Positions 44,859 through 53,782 of a DNA stretch of 64,000 nt are shown here, in pieces. A model generated the notes under the pieces. It was given only the letters and a program-made list of their open reading frames with translations. It did no database searches and was not told the origin of the DNA. Position numbers and translations under genes: made by a program. This DNA comes from Bacillus sp. FSL H8-0547. GTDB taxonomy: Bacteria > Bacillota > Bacilli > Bacillales > Bacillaceae. The DNA lies in contig JBBODD010000001.1 of assembly GCA_038002745.1 (NCBI GenBank), positions 3,410,001 to 3,474,000 on the forward strand. Reading direction: 5' to 3'. Numbering within the stretch: position 1 is the stretch's first letter; each line of letters opens with the position of its first letter.

Positions 44859-45285
44859 CCTTGTGGCACATGGGTTTGGGGCTGCATACTATACCTTGAG
44901 TTTGTGAAGCCTATTCATCAACCTCATGAAAACGGACCACTAGGTGCAATTACGTGAAACATGAAAGCATTGAACTGTATACTTACGTATCCTTTTTGGC
45001 GAATTTCTCAGTGAAATTAGGCATTAGAGGATGCAAATGCTCTGATATTCGCATAAAATGCATCGTAGTAAATCATGAGTTGTTCTAAACAATGGGTACC
45101 GATTAGTCAGGTGCAAACGCATGACCGAAGTAGAGCTGCCCCCTCTTTACTTCGGTTTTTTTGCGTTCTGAATAGTTTGAAGGCTGAATGAATCCGCCTG
45201 AAGCAATTGCCTTTGAACCAGGCAATTCCGCTTTTTGAAATATATGCTATAATATGTTCGAAACGATAGGGAGGTAAAACAAGAA
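44859..45285. other. 427-bp intergenic region between gpsA and yphE
   Basis: No convincing ORF. The only clear structure is a terminator-like hairpin at 45124-45162. The first 260 bp hold short A/T-rich runs (for example GCATAAAATGCATC near 45051) and no tRNA, known riboswitch or good repeat that I can see. Confidence 0.6.
45124..45162 (+). terminator. Hairpin terminator upstream of yphE
   Basis: ACCGAAGTA-GAG (45124-45135) pairs with CTC-TTTACTTCGGT (45143-45156) with a bulge, followed by six T. It lies 265 bp after gpsA. Confidence 0.75.
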
Positions 45286-45486
45286 ATGAGTCCAGCGTTA
45301 ATGAAAATGTGGATTGCGCTTGCATCGATGGGATTTATGTTTATCGCCATTCTCGCAATCTATTTAAGCAGATTTAAAATGAAAGGGTTTTTAAAAGGCG
45401 CATTTGCCGCAATCGCCTACTTTTTTATGATTCTTGCAGGACTTCTGATCTTTTTTGTTGTGTTCAGCGGACCCGTTAATGAATAA
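45286..45486 (+). CDS. yphE: YphE-like DUF2768 small membrane protein
   Basis: 66-residue protein with two hydrophobic helices (WIALASMGFMFIAILAIYLS and FAAIAYFFMILAGLLIFFVVF) joined by a basic loop (RFKMKGFLKG). It matches the DUF2768 family, found between gpsA and spoIVA in Bacillus. GGGAGGTAAAAC precedes the start. Function unknown. Confidence 0.85.
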   Translation: MSPALMKMWIALASMGFMFIAILAIYLSRFKMKGFLKGAFAAIAYFFMILAGLLIFFVVFSGPVNE

Positions 45487-45514
45487 GGAATTCACTACAT
45501 AAAGGAAGATTTTC

Positions 45515-46234
45515 ATGAAAAAGCCTGTTATTTTTGCAACCGTTTTTACCATGCTTATGCTATTATCCGGCTGTCTTTATCCTGAGGAGCAGCTGAATCA
45601 GAATCAGGTCCCATATGAGGATCAGATTGCAGCCGTGCAGAATTCAGTCGACCGGTTCAGAGAAGATTCAGGAGGCCTTCTTCCCATCAAAACGCGTGAT
45701 ATGACAACGCCAGTCTATCAAAAATACCCTGTAGACTTCAGCCAGATTGCTCCCAAATATATGGCTGAACCGCCGGGAACTTCTTATGAAAACGGCGGCG
45801 TGTACTTGTATGTGCTTGTTGATGTAGAGGACAATCCGACTGTTAAGCTGATTGATCTCAGAATGTCAGAGACGATCCGTGATATTAAAACAAGGCTGAA
45901 TGTGTATAAAGCTTCAAACGGATATCCTCCATATAAGGATGTAGTCGCTGAAAACGTGTTCACTCTGGATTATAAGAAACTCGGCTACAAAGAAGCACCT
46001 CAAGCTGTCAGCCCGTATTCAGGAGAGTCACTGCCGTTTGTGATTGACAATAAAGGCGAAGTATATGCTGATTACCGGATTGACCTGTACAAAAAGCTGA
46101 ACGAAGGCAATGAAGAATACAAAGCTGGAGAAGATATCCGGAATGTCCTTGTGAACGACTCTCCGTTTGTTCCTGCTTTTTCATTGCCTTATACAGTTAA
46201 TGAAAAAAATGAACCTGTCTTTTTGAATAATTAA
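45515..46234 (+). CDS. yphF: YphF-like lipoprotein
   Basis: 239-residue lipoprotein. The signal peptide MKKPVIFATVFTMLMLLSGC has a lipobox LLSGC (Cys20). The mature part has a conserved-looking start (DQIAAVQNSVDRFREDSGGL) and a region LIDLRMSETIRDIKTRLNVYK repeating the same helix type. No enzyme motif. It lies between yphE and spoIVA as in B. subtilis; function unknown, a spore-related role is only suggested by position. Confidence 0.87.
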   Translation: MKKPVIFATVFTMLMLLSGCLYPEEQLNQNQVPYEDQIAAVQNSVDRFREDSGGLLPIKTRDMTTPVYQKYPVDFSQIAPKYMAEPPGTSYENGGVYLYVLVDVEDNPTVKLIDLRMSETIRDIKTRLNVYKASNGYPPYKDVVAENVFTLDYKKLGYKEAPQAVSPYSGESLPFVIDNKGEVYADYRIDLYKKLNEGNEEYKAGEDIRNVLVNDSPFVPAFSLPYTVNEKNEPVFLNN

Positions 46235-46240
46235 GTCATG

Positions 46241-46281
46241 AACCCTTCTTTCGGGAAATAAACTCTGAAAGAAGGGTTTTT
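46241..46281 (+). terminator. Terminator after yphF
   Basis: AACCCTTCTTTC (46241-46252) and GAAAGAAGGGTT (46267-46278) form a 12-bp perfect stem with T tail. Confidence 0.9.
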
Positions 46282-46336
46282 CATTTATAAAAAAACCTGT
46301 TCATAAAATGAACCAAGAAAAAAATTTCAGATCACT

Positions 46337-46367
46337 GTCATAAAGAAATAGGACAACGTCATAAATA
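46337..46367 (+). promoter_or_regulatory. Sigma-E-type promoter of spoIVA
   Basis: GTCATAAA (46337-46344), 15 bp, CATAAATA (46360-46367), close to the mother-cell sigma-E consensus. It lies 70 bp ahead of spoIVA, a known sigma-E gene. Confidence 0.65.
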
Positions 46368-46436
46368 TATAGTGTCCTAAACACGAAAAAGCAGACGGTC
46401 AATAACCCAAGAAGCCTATGATCGGGAGGGGATCAC

Positions 46437-47915
46437 TTGGAAAAGGTAGATATTTTCAAAGATATCGCAGAGCGCACAGGCGGCGATATTTATCTTGGAG
46501 TAGTAGGAGCAGTAAGAACAGGCAAATCTACATTTATCAAAAAATTCATGGAGCAGGTTGTGCTTCCGAATATTGATAACGAGTCAGACCGGGCACGCGC
46601 GCAGGATGAGCTGCCGCAAAGTGCTGCAGGCAAAACCATCATGACAACAGAGCCTAAATTTGTCCCTAATCAAGCGGTTTCGATCCATGTTGAAGAGGGG
46701 CTTGACGTTAATATCAGACTGGTGGACTGTGTCGGGTACACGGTTCCCGGAGCAAAAGGATATGAAGATGAAAACGGCCCGAGAATGATCAATACGCCTT
46801 GGTACGAAGAACCGATTCCGTTTCATGAAGCAGCTGAAATCGGAACAAGAAAAGTGATTCAGGAGCACTCCACAATTGGCGTCGTTATTACAACAGACGG
46901 TTCAATCGGAGAGATTCCAAGAAGAGATTATGTAGAAGCAGAAGAACGTGTGATTGAAGAGCTGAAAGAAGTAGGCAAACCGTTCATTATGATCATCAAC
47001 ACGGTCCAGCCGTATCATCCTGAGTCGGAAACGCTCCGGAGACAGCTCAGTGAGAAGTATGATATTCCTGTGCTGGCCATGAGTGTGGAGAGCATCCGCG
47101 AAACAGATGTCATGAACGTTCTCCGCGAAGCGCTTTATGAATTCCCTGTGCTTGAGGTGAATGTCAATCTCCCGAGCTGGGTAATGGTTCTGCGCGACAA
47201 CCACTGGCTGCGCGAAAGCTACCAGGAGGCTGTAAAAGATACCGTTCAGGATATTAAAAGACTGAGAGATGTGGACAGAGTCGTCGGCTATTTCAGTGAA
47301 TACGACTTTATCGACCGCGCAAGCCTTGCCGGAATTGAGATGGGTCAGGGAATTGCTGAAATTGACCTCTATGCTCCGGATGATTTATATGATCAGATTT
47401 TAAAAGAGGTCGTGGGTGTTGAAATAAGAGGGAAGGATCATCTCCTTCAGCTCATGCAGGATTTTGCCTATGCAAAAGCTGAATACGATCAAGTCGCAGA
47501 TGCTCTCAGAATGGTAAAACAGACCGGCTACGGCATAGCTGCACCGGCTCTCAGCGACATGAGCCTTGATGAGCCTGAAATCATCAGGCAGGGTGCAAGG
47601 TTTGGAGTGCGCCTGAAAGCAGTTGCCCCTTCCATCCATATGATTAAGGTGGATGTTGAGTCTGAATTTGCGCCGATTATCGGTACAGAGAAGCAGAGTG
47701 AGGAATTAGTCCGGTACTTGATGCAGGACTTCGAAGACAATCCGCTGTCGATCTGGAACTCTGATATCTTCGGACGCAGCCTGAGCTCTATCGTAAGAGA
47801 AGGCATCCAGGCAAAGCTGTCACTCATGCCTGAGAATGCAAGATACAAACTGAAAGAGACGCTTGAACGCATCATTAACGAGGGATCAGGCGGTTTGATT
47901 GCGATTATCCTATAA
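46437..47915 (+). CDS. spoIVA: SpoIVA, spore coat basement ATPase
   Basis: 492-residue ATPase that polymerises on the forespore to form the coat basement layer. Walker A is VVGAVRTGKSTFIKK (about 22-36), Walker B is in NIRLVDCVGYTVPGAKG, and the sensor and middle domains follow. The C-terminus LKETLERIINEGSGGLIAIIL is near-invariant in Bacillus; only its end GSGGLIAIIL need be noted. The start codon is TTG at 46437 behind GGGAGGGG. Confidence 0.97.
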   Translation: MEKVDIFKDIAERTGGDIYLGVVGAVRTGKSTFIKKFMEQVVLPNIDNESDRARAQDELPQSAAGKTIMTTEPKFVPNQAVSIHVEEGLDVNIRLVDCVGYTVPGAKGYEDENGPRMINTPWYEEPIPFHEAAEIGTRKVIQEHSTIGVVITTDGSIGEIPRRDYVEAEERVIEELKEVGKPFIMIINTVQPYHPESETLRRQLSEKYDIPVLAMSVESIRETDVMNVLREALYEFPVLEVNVNLPSWVMVLRDNHWLRESYQEAVKDTVQDIKRLRDVDRVVGYFSEYDFIDRASLAGIEMGQGIAEIDLYAPDDLYDQILKEVVGVEIRGKDHLLQLMQDFAYAKAEYDQVADALRMVKQTGYGIAAPALSDMSLDEPEIIRQGARFGVRLKAVAPSIHMIKVDVESEFAPIIGTEKQSEELVRYLMQDFEDNPLSIWNSDIFGRSLSSIVREGIQAKLSLMPENARYKLKETLERIINEGSGGLIAIIL

Positions 47916-47928
47916 GCTTTCCCAAAAT

Positions 47929-47956
47929 GACGGCCACTTTCGGTGGCTGTCTTTTT
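47929..47956 (+). terminator. Terminator after spoIVA
   Basis: GACGGCCAC (47929-47937) pairs with GTGGCTGTC (47943-47951), then five T. Confidence 0.85.
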
Positions 47957-48086
47957 GTCTTTAATAATAGTTTTCAGCCAGATGACAAAGTGGTTACAAA
48001 AATGTATTTCAGTAAAATATTCGCTTTCGTACCCCCTTATATGCAATCATGTTCGGCGTATGTTGTTACATATTTTAAAATAGTAT

Positions 48087-48115
48087 TTGCTTCTCCTATC
48101 ATTTTTTTGTAAAAT
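48087..48115 (+). promoter_or_regulatory. Distal hbs promoter candidate
   Basis: TTGCTT (48087-48092), 17 bp, TAAAAT (48110-48115). It would give a leader of about 320 nt that contains AGGTTTC/GAAACCT pairing near 48185-48210. Confidence 0.5.
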
Positions 48116-48288
48116 AGAGTCCCGGCAAGAATGCACGTTCGCCTGGGGTGGCCTCAATGCCTGATTTATAAAGGTTTTCTTGAGGTTTCTCCTTGCTTAG
48201 CGAAACCTGATGTGTTAATCTACTATCAGAAATTATTTTCTGCATTGGTGCAATCTTCCTGGAAACCCACTATTCATGCGGAAAAACA

Positions 48289-48317
48289 TTGAATTTCAGG
48301 CGTTAATCGGATAAGAT
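48289..48317 (+). promoter_or_regulatory. Proximal hbs promoter candidate
   Basis: TTGAAT (48289-48294), 17 bp, TAAGAT (48312-48317), giving a leader of about 120 nt. Confidence 0.45.
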
Positions 48318-48441
48318 TAGCGTGTTCACAGTAAAATGCGTTTCTATCATGTATAGATTTCGCAGAATCTGTGAAGAAATGAATTTAACAGAATGGATTT
48401 ATGCTGAATCTGACAACAAACTTTGGGAGGAGGTGAAAGGC

Positions 48442-48720
48442 ATGAATAAAACAGAACTAATCAACGCGGTAGCAGAAGCTAGCGAACTGTCTAAGAAAGA
48501 TGCAACGAAAGCGGTTGATGCTGTTTTCGATACACTTTTGGATGCACTTAAAAACGGTGATAAAGTACAATTGATCGGTTTTGGTAACTTCGAAGTACGT
48601 GAGCGCGCGGCTCGTAAAGGACGCAACCCTCAAACTGGAGAAGAGATCGAAATCGCAGCAAGCAAAGTGCCTGCGTTCAAACCAGGTAAAGCTCTTAAAG
48701 ATGCTGTAGCCGGTAAATAA
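48442..48720 (+). CDS. hbs: HBsu, HU-type DNA-binding protein
   Basis: 92-residue HU homologue, the main nucleoid protein. It starts [20 protein letters not shown], with the DNA-binding arm [12 protein letters not shown] and end [13 protein letters not shown]. The strong GGGAGGAGGTGAAAGG ribosome site decides ATG 48442; the in-frame opening back to 48322 is leader. It is preceded by a 525-bp gene-free region with two promoter candidates, in keeping with high and complex expression. Confidence 0.97.
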   Translation: MNKTELINAVAEASELSKKDATKAVDAVFDTLLDALKNGDKVQLIGFGNFEVRERAARKGRNPQTGEEIEIAASKVPAFKPGKALKDAVAGK

Positions 48721-48770
48721 TGTGCTCTTACCCGTGTATGATGCATAAAATACATACACAACAAATGGAC

Positions 48771-48793
48771 AGCCCCTTTTATAGGGGCTTTTC
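48771..48793 (+). terminator. Terminator after hbs
   Basis: AGCCCC (48771-48776) pairs with GGGGCT (48784-48789), then T residues; 50 bp after the stop. Confidence 0.75.
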
Positions 48794-48925
48794 CTTTGTG
48801 CTGAGAAAGATGAAGAAGCCTGCAGAAAGTTTATGCTGACAGAGCAAACGTGCATCATTCTTTGCTTTTAATCTTTCACCTGTGCTAGAATCTGTATCAA
48901 ATAACTTGTTACCGGGAGGAAAAGT

Positions 48926-49492
48926 ATGGGGCAAATCAACACACAGCAGATTGAAGAGGCGGTCAGGCTGATCCTTGAAGCAATAGGTGAGGATCCTAAC
49001 CGCGAAGGGCTGCTTGATACTCCGAAACGAGTCGCAAAAATGTACTCGGAAGTATTTTCAGGACTTAACGAGGATCCAAAGGAACATTTTAAAACCGTGT
49101 TCGGAGAGGATCATGAAGAACTCGTTTTAGTAAAAGATATCCCTTTTCACTCCATGTGCGAGCATCATCTCGTCCCTTTCTTCGGAAAAGCGCATATCGC
49201 ATACATACCCAAAGGCGGAAAAGTAACCGGTCTGAGCAAGCTTGCAAGAGCAGTTGAAGCCGTTTGCAGAAGACCTCAGCTGCAGGAGAGAATCACGTCA
49301 ACTATTGCGGAAAGCATCGTCGATTCCCTTGAGCCGCACGGCGTTATGGTTGTCGTCGAAGCAGAACATATGTGCATGACAATGAGAGGCGTCAAAAAGC
49401 CGGGGAGCAAAACGATCACATCAGCTGTCAGAGGCGTCTTTACAAATGATGCTGCTGCCAGAGCAGAAGTTCTTTCATTTATAAAAGAATAA
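48926..49492 (+). CDS. folE: GTP cyclohydrolase I (FolE/MtrA)
   Basis: 188-residue enzyme opening the folate pathway (GTP to dihydroneopterin triphosphate). Zinc-binding and catalytic motifs: [20 protein letters not shown] (Cys and His ligands), [20 protein letters not shown] and [29 protein letters not shown] precedes the start. It is paired with mtrB, as in the B. subtilis mtrAB operon. Confidence 0.97.
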   Translation: MGQINTQQIEEAVRLILEAIGEDPNREGLLDTPKRVAKMYSEVFSGLNEDPKEHFKTVFGEDHEELVLVKDIPFHSMCEHHLVPFFGKAHIAYIPKGGKVTGLSKLARAVEAVCRRPQLQERITSTIAESIVDSLEPHGVMVVVEAEHMCMTMRGVKKPGSKTITSAVRGVFTNDAAARAEVLSFIKE

Positions 49493-49522
49493 GCAACTAC
49501 ATAAAAACGGGGGTGAACCTGC

Positions 49523-49750
49523 TTGAAAGAAAATACAAATGATTTCCTTGTGATTAAAGCAATCGAAGACGGAGTAAACGTAATCGGGCTTACGCGGGGG
49601 TCGGATACCCGCTTTCATCATTCTGAAAAACTTGATAAAGGCGAAGTGATGATTGCGCAATTTACAGAACACACATCTGCCATTAAAATCAGGGGCAAAG
49701 CGCTTATTCAGACAGGCCACGGAGAAATAGAGAGCGATTCCAGAAGATAA
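49523..49750 (+). CDS. mtrB: TRAP, trp RNA-binding attenuation protein
   Basis: 75-residue subunit of the 11-mer ring that, with bound tryptophan, wraps (G/U)AG-repeat RNA. The conserved core is intact: [29 protein letters not shown] and [17 protein letters not shown], with the KKR-type RNA-binding residues in the last two strands. The start is TTG at 49523 behind GGGGGTGA. Its target is visible in this window: the trp leader at 57357-57449. No anti-TRAP gene is seen. Confidence 0.96.
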   Translation: MKENTNDFLVIKAIEDGVNVIGLTRGSDTRFHHSEKLDKGEVMIAQFTEHTSAIKIRGKALIQTGHGEIESDSRR

Positions 49751-49861
49751 TACTCCGCCCGGCGCACTTATGGTATAATAATCAGTACTAAGCATGACGA
49801 ACGTTGTTGCTATTGCTGGCTTTCCGAAAAAATTTCTTACGTGGGGACAAGGGTGATTCAT

Positions 49862-50668
49862 TTGCAAGACATCTATGTACAATTAGCTAAAATCAAAGAC
49901 GCATTACATGTAAAACTCACTCATCCATTTTTAGCGAAATATATACCTTCTCCAATGATTGATGAAGATAAATTGCTTCTCTTTTATGCTCTGTTTGATC
50001 AGACGGATCTTCCGGAGGAAAAGAAAGAAAATTACATCATTACTGCGATGCTTGTGCAAATTGCCCTTGATACTCATGATGAAGTCTCAACGTCTGCTCA
50101 TCTCAGGCAGGAAGAGTTCAAGCAAAGACAGCTTATTGTTCTTGCAGGGGATTATTTCAGCGGACTCTATTACGCGCTTCTTTCTGAAATGCAGGATATC
50201 GGAATGATTCGGACGTTAGCAACGGCAATAAAAGAAATCAATGAACACAAAATCCGTCTTTACGAACAATCGGCGGCTGATTTTGATTCATTCACAGCAA
50301 GCCTGCTTAAAGTGGAAACCTCCCTGTTTGAGCATGTGTCAGACTATATTCAGGCCGGCATATTCTCAAGGCTTACGACTGCGTTTCTTTCATACAAACG
50401 GCTCCTGCTTGAAAAAAGCAAATACAGCTCAGAATCTCATCACCGCACAGGTGATTCTGCCAAAAAGAAAAAGAATGCCGGTGCCATTGAATGGACGGGT
50501 GTCTATTTAAAAGAGTTCTGCAACCGTTATTTTGAAGAAACGGCAGCCTTGATCGAAAGCAGTTTTCAGCAGCCGTCTTCTCTTCAGAAGGTTCTCTTGG
50601 CGAGGCTGCAGTCTTTTAAGTATAATCAGGAGATGAGATACACTACGCTTGCGGAAGAAGGGTTATAA
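49862..50668 (+). CDS. hepS: Heptaprenyl diphosphate synthase component I (HepS)
   Basis: 268-residue small subunit of the two-component heptaprenyl diphosphate synthase that makes the menaquinone-7 side chain. Typical blocks: [51 protein letters not shown] and [16 protein letters not shown] choose TTG 49862 (LQDIY) because it aligns with the B. subtilis start and has AAGGGTGA 5 bp upstream; GTG 49841 and 49853 are alternatives. An extended -10 TGGTATAAT lies at 49771-49779. Confidence 0.93.
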   Translation: MQDIYVQLAKIKDALHVKLTHPFLAKYIPSPMIDEDKLLLFYALFDQTDLPEEKKENYIITAMLVQIALDTHDEVSTSAHLRQEEFKQRQLIVLAGDYFSGLYYALLSEMQDIGMIRTLATAIKEINEHKIRLYEQSAADFDSFTASLLKVETSLFEHVSDYIQAGIFSRLTTAFLSYKRLLLEKSKYSSESHHRTGDSAKKKKNAGAIEWTGVYLKEFCNRYFEETAALIESSFQQPSSLQKVLLARLQSFKYNQEMRYTTLAEEGL

Positions 50669-50669
50669 C

Positions 50670-51365
50670 ATGCAGCAGTCAAAAGAGGAAAGAGTACACT
50701 CTGTATTTGAGAAAATCTACAAGAACTATGACAAAATGAATTCCGTTATCAGCTTTCAGCGCCATATAGCTTGGCGCAGGGAAACGATGAAGCGAATGAA
50801 CGTAAAAAGGGGAGCGGCAGCCCTTGATGTATGCTGCGGGACGGCAGACTGGACGATTGCCATGGCAGATGCTGTCGGTCCTGAAGGCAGGTCGGTCGGT
50901 CTTGATTTCAGCAACAATATGCTGAAGATCGGAAGAGAAAAAATCAAAGCCCATTCAAACATTGAACTGATTCATGGAAACGCGATGGAGCTGCCTTTTG
51001 CTGACAATACCTTTGATTATGTCACAATCGGATTTGGCCTCAGAAACGTTCCTGACTATATGACAGTCCTCAAAGAAATGCACCGTGTAGTCAAGCCGGG
51101 CGGGAAAGTCGTCTGCCTGGAAACCTCACAGCCGACGATGATAGGCTTTAAACAGGCATATTACGCTTACTTCAGGTTTGTCATGCCGCTGTTTGGAAAG
51201 CTGTTTGCCAAAAGCTATGATGAGTACTCATGGCTTCAGGAGTCTGCAAGAGACTTCCCGGGCATGAAGGAGCTTGCCCGGATGTTCAGGGATGCTGGCT
51301 TTAATGACGTGGAAGTAAAACCTTATACAGGCGGAGTTGCAGCGATGCATCTCGGTGTAAAGTAG
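50670..51365 (+). CDS. menG: Demethylmenaquinone methyltransferase MenG
   Basis: 231-residue SAM-dependent methyltransferase for the last step of menaquinone synthesis. SAM motif I is [20 protein letters not shown] (about 50-69), followed by [29 protein letters not shown] and [11 protein letters not shown], all typical of UbiE/MenG. ATG 50670 lies one base after the hepS stop; the ribosome site AGAAGGG is inside hepS. Confidence 0.96.
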   Translation: MQQSKEERVHSVFEKIYKNYDKMNSVISFQRHIAWRRETMKRMNVKRGAAALDVCCGTADWTIAMADAVGPEGRSVGLDFSNNMLKIGREKIKAHSNIELIHGNAMELPFADNTFDYVTIGFGLRNVPDYMTVLKEMHRVVKPGGKVVCLETSQPTMIGFKQAYYAYFRFVMPLFGKLFAKSYDEYSWLQESARDFPGMKELARMFRDAGFNDVEVKPYTGGVAAMHLGVK

Positions 51366-51481
51366 AAAAGGACGAGTACTTATGCGGCCTGTAACACGGG
51401 TCTCACAGGAATTGCACTTATTTTTTTTCAGCACGCTCAGGTTCATCCGGATTTAAAAATGCGAGTATTTAGGTGAATTGA

Positions 51482-52444
51482 ATGAAATTTAAAATGGCGT
51501 ATTCGTTTCTAAATGCAGATCTCGATCTGATCGAACAGGAACTTGAAAAAACGGTTAGCTCCACAGAGCCTCTGCTAAGCGAGGCAGGGCTGCATCTTCT
51601 TCAAGCAGGGGGAAAGCGGATTCGCCCTGTTTTTGTATTGCTTTCGGCCATGTTTGGCGAATATGATATTGAAAAAGTGAAAAAAGTGGCCATTGCACTT
51701 GAAATTATACATATGGCATCACTTGTGCACGATGACGTCATCGATGATGCTGAACTCAGACGCGGAAAACCTACGATTAAAGCGAAATGGGACAACCGCA
51801 TTGCCATGTACACCGGAGATTATTTGTTTGCAAGATCACTTGAAATTATGACATCCCTCGAGAACGTTGCCGCCCACCAGATTCTCTCCAAAACCATTGT
51901 AGAAGTTTCGCTTGGCGAAATTGAGCAGATCAAAGACAAATATGACTATGAACAGAACCTGCGGGTCTACTTGAGACGCATTAAGCGGAAGACGGCTCTT
52001 TTGATTGCTGCAAGCTGCCAGCTAGGGGCGATCGCAGGAGGAGTGCCGGAATCTGTTCACAGAAAACTGTTTCTGTTTGGCTATTATGTCGGCATGTCTT
52101 TTCAGATTACAGATGACATCCTTGATTTTACTTCTACAGAAGAGGAACTCGGAAAACCGGTAGGGGGAGATCTGCTTCAGGGGAATATTACGCTCCCGGT
52201 TCTTTATGCAATGGAAGATGACGAACTGAAACGGAAAATCAGCAAGGTGCACAGCAGAACGACGAAAGAGGAGATGGATGAAGTCATCCGTGCCATCATA
52301 GCGTCTGATGCGATCAGCCGGTCTATAAAGGTCAGCGATATGTATCTTGAGAAGGGTTTCAAAATCCTGAGCGAGCTCCCAAGAAACAGAGCGAGATCAG
52401 CTCTTTCAAGCATTGCAAAATATATTGGAAAAAGAAAATTTTAA
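51482..52444 (+). CDS. hepT: Heptaprenyl diphosphate synthase component II (HepT)
   Basis: 320-residue catalytic subunit, a trans-polyprenyl synthase. The first aspartate-rich motif is LVHDDVIDDAELRRGKP (about 80-96), the second FQITDDILDFTSTEEELGKP (about 205-225), with GGKRIRPV upstream. AGGTGA lies 6 bp before the start. The order hepS-menG-hepT equals B. subtilis gerC, so menaquinone chain and ring methylation genes are together. Confidence 0.96.
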   Translation: MKFKMAYSFLNADLDLIEQELEKTVSSTEPLLSEAGLHLLQAGGKRIRPVFVLLSAMFGEYDIEKVKKVAIALEIIHMASLVHDDVIDDAELRRGKPTIKAKWDNRIAMYTGDYLFARSLEIMTSLENVAAHQILSKTIVEVSLGEIEQIKDKYDYEQNLRVYLRRIKRKTALLIAASCQLGAIAGGVPESVHRKLFLFGYYVGMSFQITDDILDFTSTEEELGKPVGGDLLQGNITLPVLYAMEDDELKRKISKVHSRTTKEEMDEVIRAIIASDAISRSIKVSDMYLEKGFKILSELPRNRARSALSSIAKYIGKRKF

Positions 52445-52545
52445 TTTCATCCGCTCCATGCGATTGCGAAAATAGTGAAATAATGGTACGATTTCCATGG
52501 GCCATGAAAGCCCATACATAACAATCGCGGGGTGGAGAAATTAAC

Positions 52546-52992
52546 ATGGAAAAAACATTTATGATGGTCAAGCCTGATGGCGTTCAGCGTCAGCTTATCG
52601 GTAAAATCGTTTCCAGATTTGAAAGTAAGGGTTTACATTTGGTCGGGGCAAAATTGATGCAGATCCCTGTATCTCTTGCTGAACAGCACTACGGGGAACA
52701 TAACGGCAAGCCATTCTTCGGTGAATTAGTTGAATTCATCACATCCGGACCAGTTTTCGCAATGGTTTGGGAAGGGGAAAATGTGATTGAAATCTCACGC
52801 ACGATGATGGGGAAAACCAAACCAGCCGAAGCATTGCCGGGTACAATCAGAGGCGACTATGGTTTATTTGTCGGAAAGAACATCATTCACGGATCTGACT
52901 CTCCTGAGAGCGCAGAGCGCGAAATCGGCTTATTCTTCAAAGCTGAAGAGCTTGTAGAATACGATAAAGATATTCATACCTGGATCTACTGA
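52546..52992 (+). CDS. ndk: Nucleoside diphosphate kinase Ndk
   Basis: 148-residue kinase that equilibrates NTPs and NDPs through a phospho-His. The active site is [16 protein letters not shown] with the catalytic His near residue 115. The N-terminus [19 protein letters not shown] is typical, as is [20 protein letters not shown] precedes the start. A terminator follows directly. Confidence 0.97.
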   Translation: MEKTFMMVKPDGVQRQLIGKIVSRFESKGLHLVGAKLMQIPVSLAEQHYGEHNGKPFFGELVEFITSGPVFAMVWEGENVIEISRTMMGKTKPAEALPGTIRGDYGLFVGKNIIHGSDSPESAEREIGLFFKAEELVEYDKDIHTWIY

Positions 52993-53000
52993 TCCGCATG

Positions 53001-53027
53001 AAAAGCCAGCAGAGATGCTGGCTTTTA
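53001..53027 (+). terminator. Terminator after ndk
   Basis: AAAAGCCAGCA (53001-53011) and TGCTGGCTTTT (53016-53026), 11-bp perfect stem with a 4-nt loop. Confidence 0.9.
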
Positions 53028-53120
53028 TTTATTTTCGACTAGAGCAAGCAGATAGAACCTCTTTCTGCTGCAGGACATTCCCTTTGGTGAATGGTTAAAA
53101 GGGGCTGAATCGTTCCATTT

Positions 53121-53620
53121 AAAACTGTAAAACGATATCGGAGGGTAAGCAACGGTCAGAATCGTACCATGCAAAACCGAAAAACGATAACGGAGGGTAA
53201 GCAACGGTCAGAATCGTACCCTGCAAAACCGAAAAACGATGTCGGAGGGTTAGCAAAGTCCCGAATCGTACCCTGCAAAACTGTAAAACGATATCGGAGG
53301 GTAAGCAACGGTCAGAATCGTACCCTGCAAAACCGAAAAACGATAACGGAGGGTAAGCAACGGTCAGAATCGTACCCTGCAAAACCGAAAAACGATGTCG
53401 GAGGGTTAGCAAAGTCCCGAATCGTACCCTGCAAAACCGAAAAATGATAACGGAGGGTAAGCAACGGTCAGAATCGCACCCTGCAAAACCGTAAAACGAT
53501 AACGGAGGGTAAGCAACGGTCAGAATCGTACCCTGCAAAACCGTAAAACGATATCGGAAGGTAAGCAACGGTCAGAATCGTACCCTGCAAAACTGTAAAA
53601 CGATATATGAGGGTAAGCAA
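53121..53620. repeat. Tandem array of a 52-bp unit (nine full copies plus a partial tenth)
   Basis: Units begin at 53121, 53173, 53225, 53277, 53329, 53381, 53433, 53485, 53537 and 53589 (partial). Each reads AAAACYGWAAAACGAT, then a short variable stretch, then GGAGGGTAAGC, AACGGTCAGAATCGTACC and CTGC. Units 1-3 and 4-6 repeat as a 156-bp block, with units 3 and 6 sharing TTAGCAAAGTCCCG. Within each unit AGGGTA and TACCCT are complementary, as are ATCGT and ACGAT. There are no spacers between units. Both strands appear open over the array only because 156 is a multiple of three. Confidence 0.95.
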
Positions 53621-53782
53621 GCCCGCGCCCTCCCACTCCCCCCAGACAGCCAGTGAAAAGGAGCTGAGTACGCTTGAAACATCCATCCACCCTGATTTTT
53701 CAGATTTTTTAAAACTCATTTCACAAGTCGTTCTCCAAATCCGATATACTATACATAATGCATGTACAGAGGAGAAACGTTA

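Noticed and set aside
53121-53620. CRISPR array
   Set aside because: The 52-bp units are contiguous with no unique spacers, and no cas genes are present.
53119-53719. Open reading frames of 83 to 149 codons across the tandem repeats on both strands
   Set aside because: They exist because the 156-bp superunit is a multiple of three; no ribosome sites, and the 52-bp unit shifts frame each copy.
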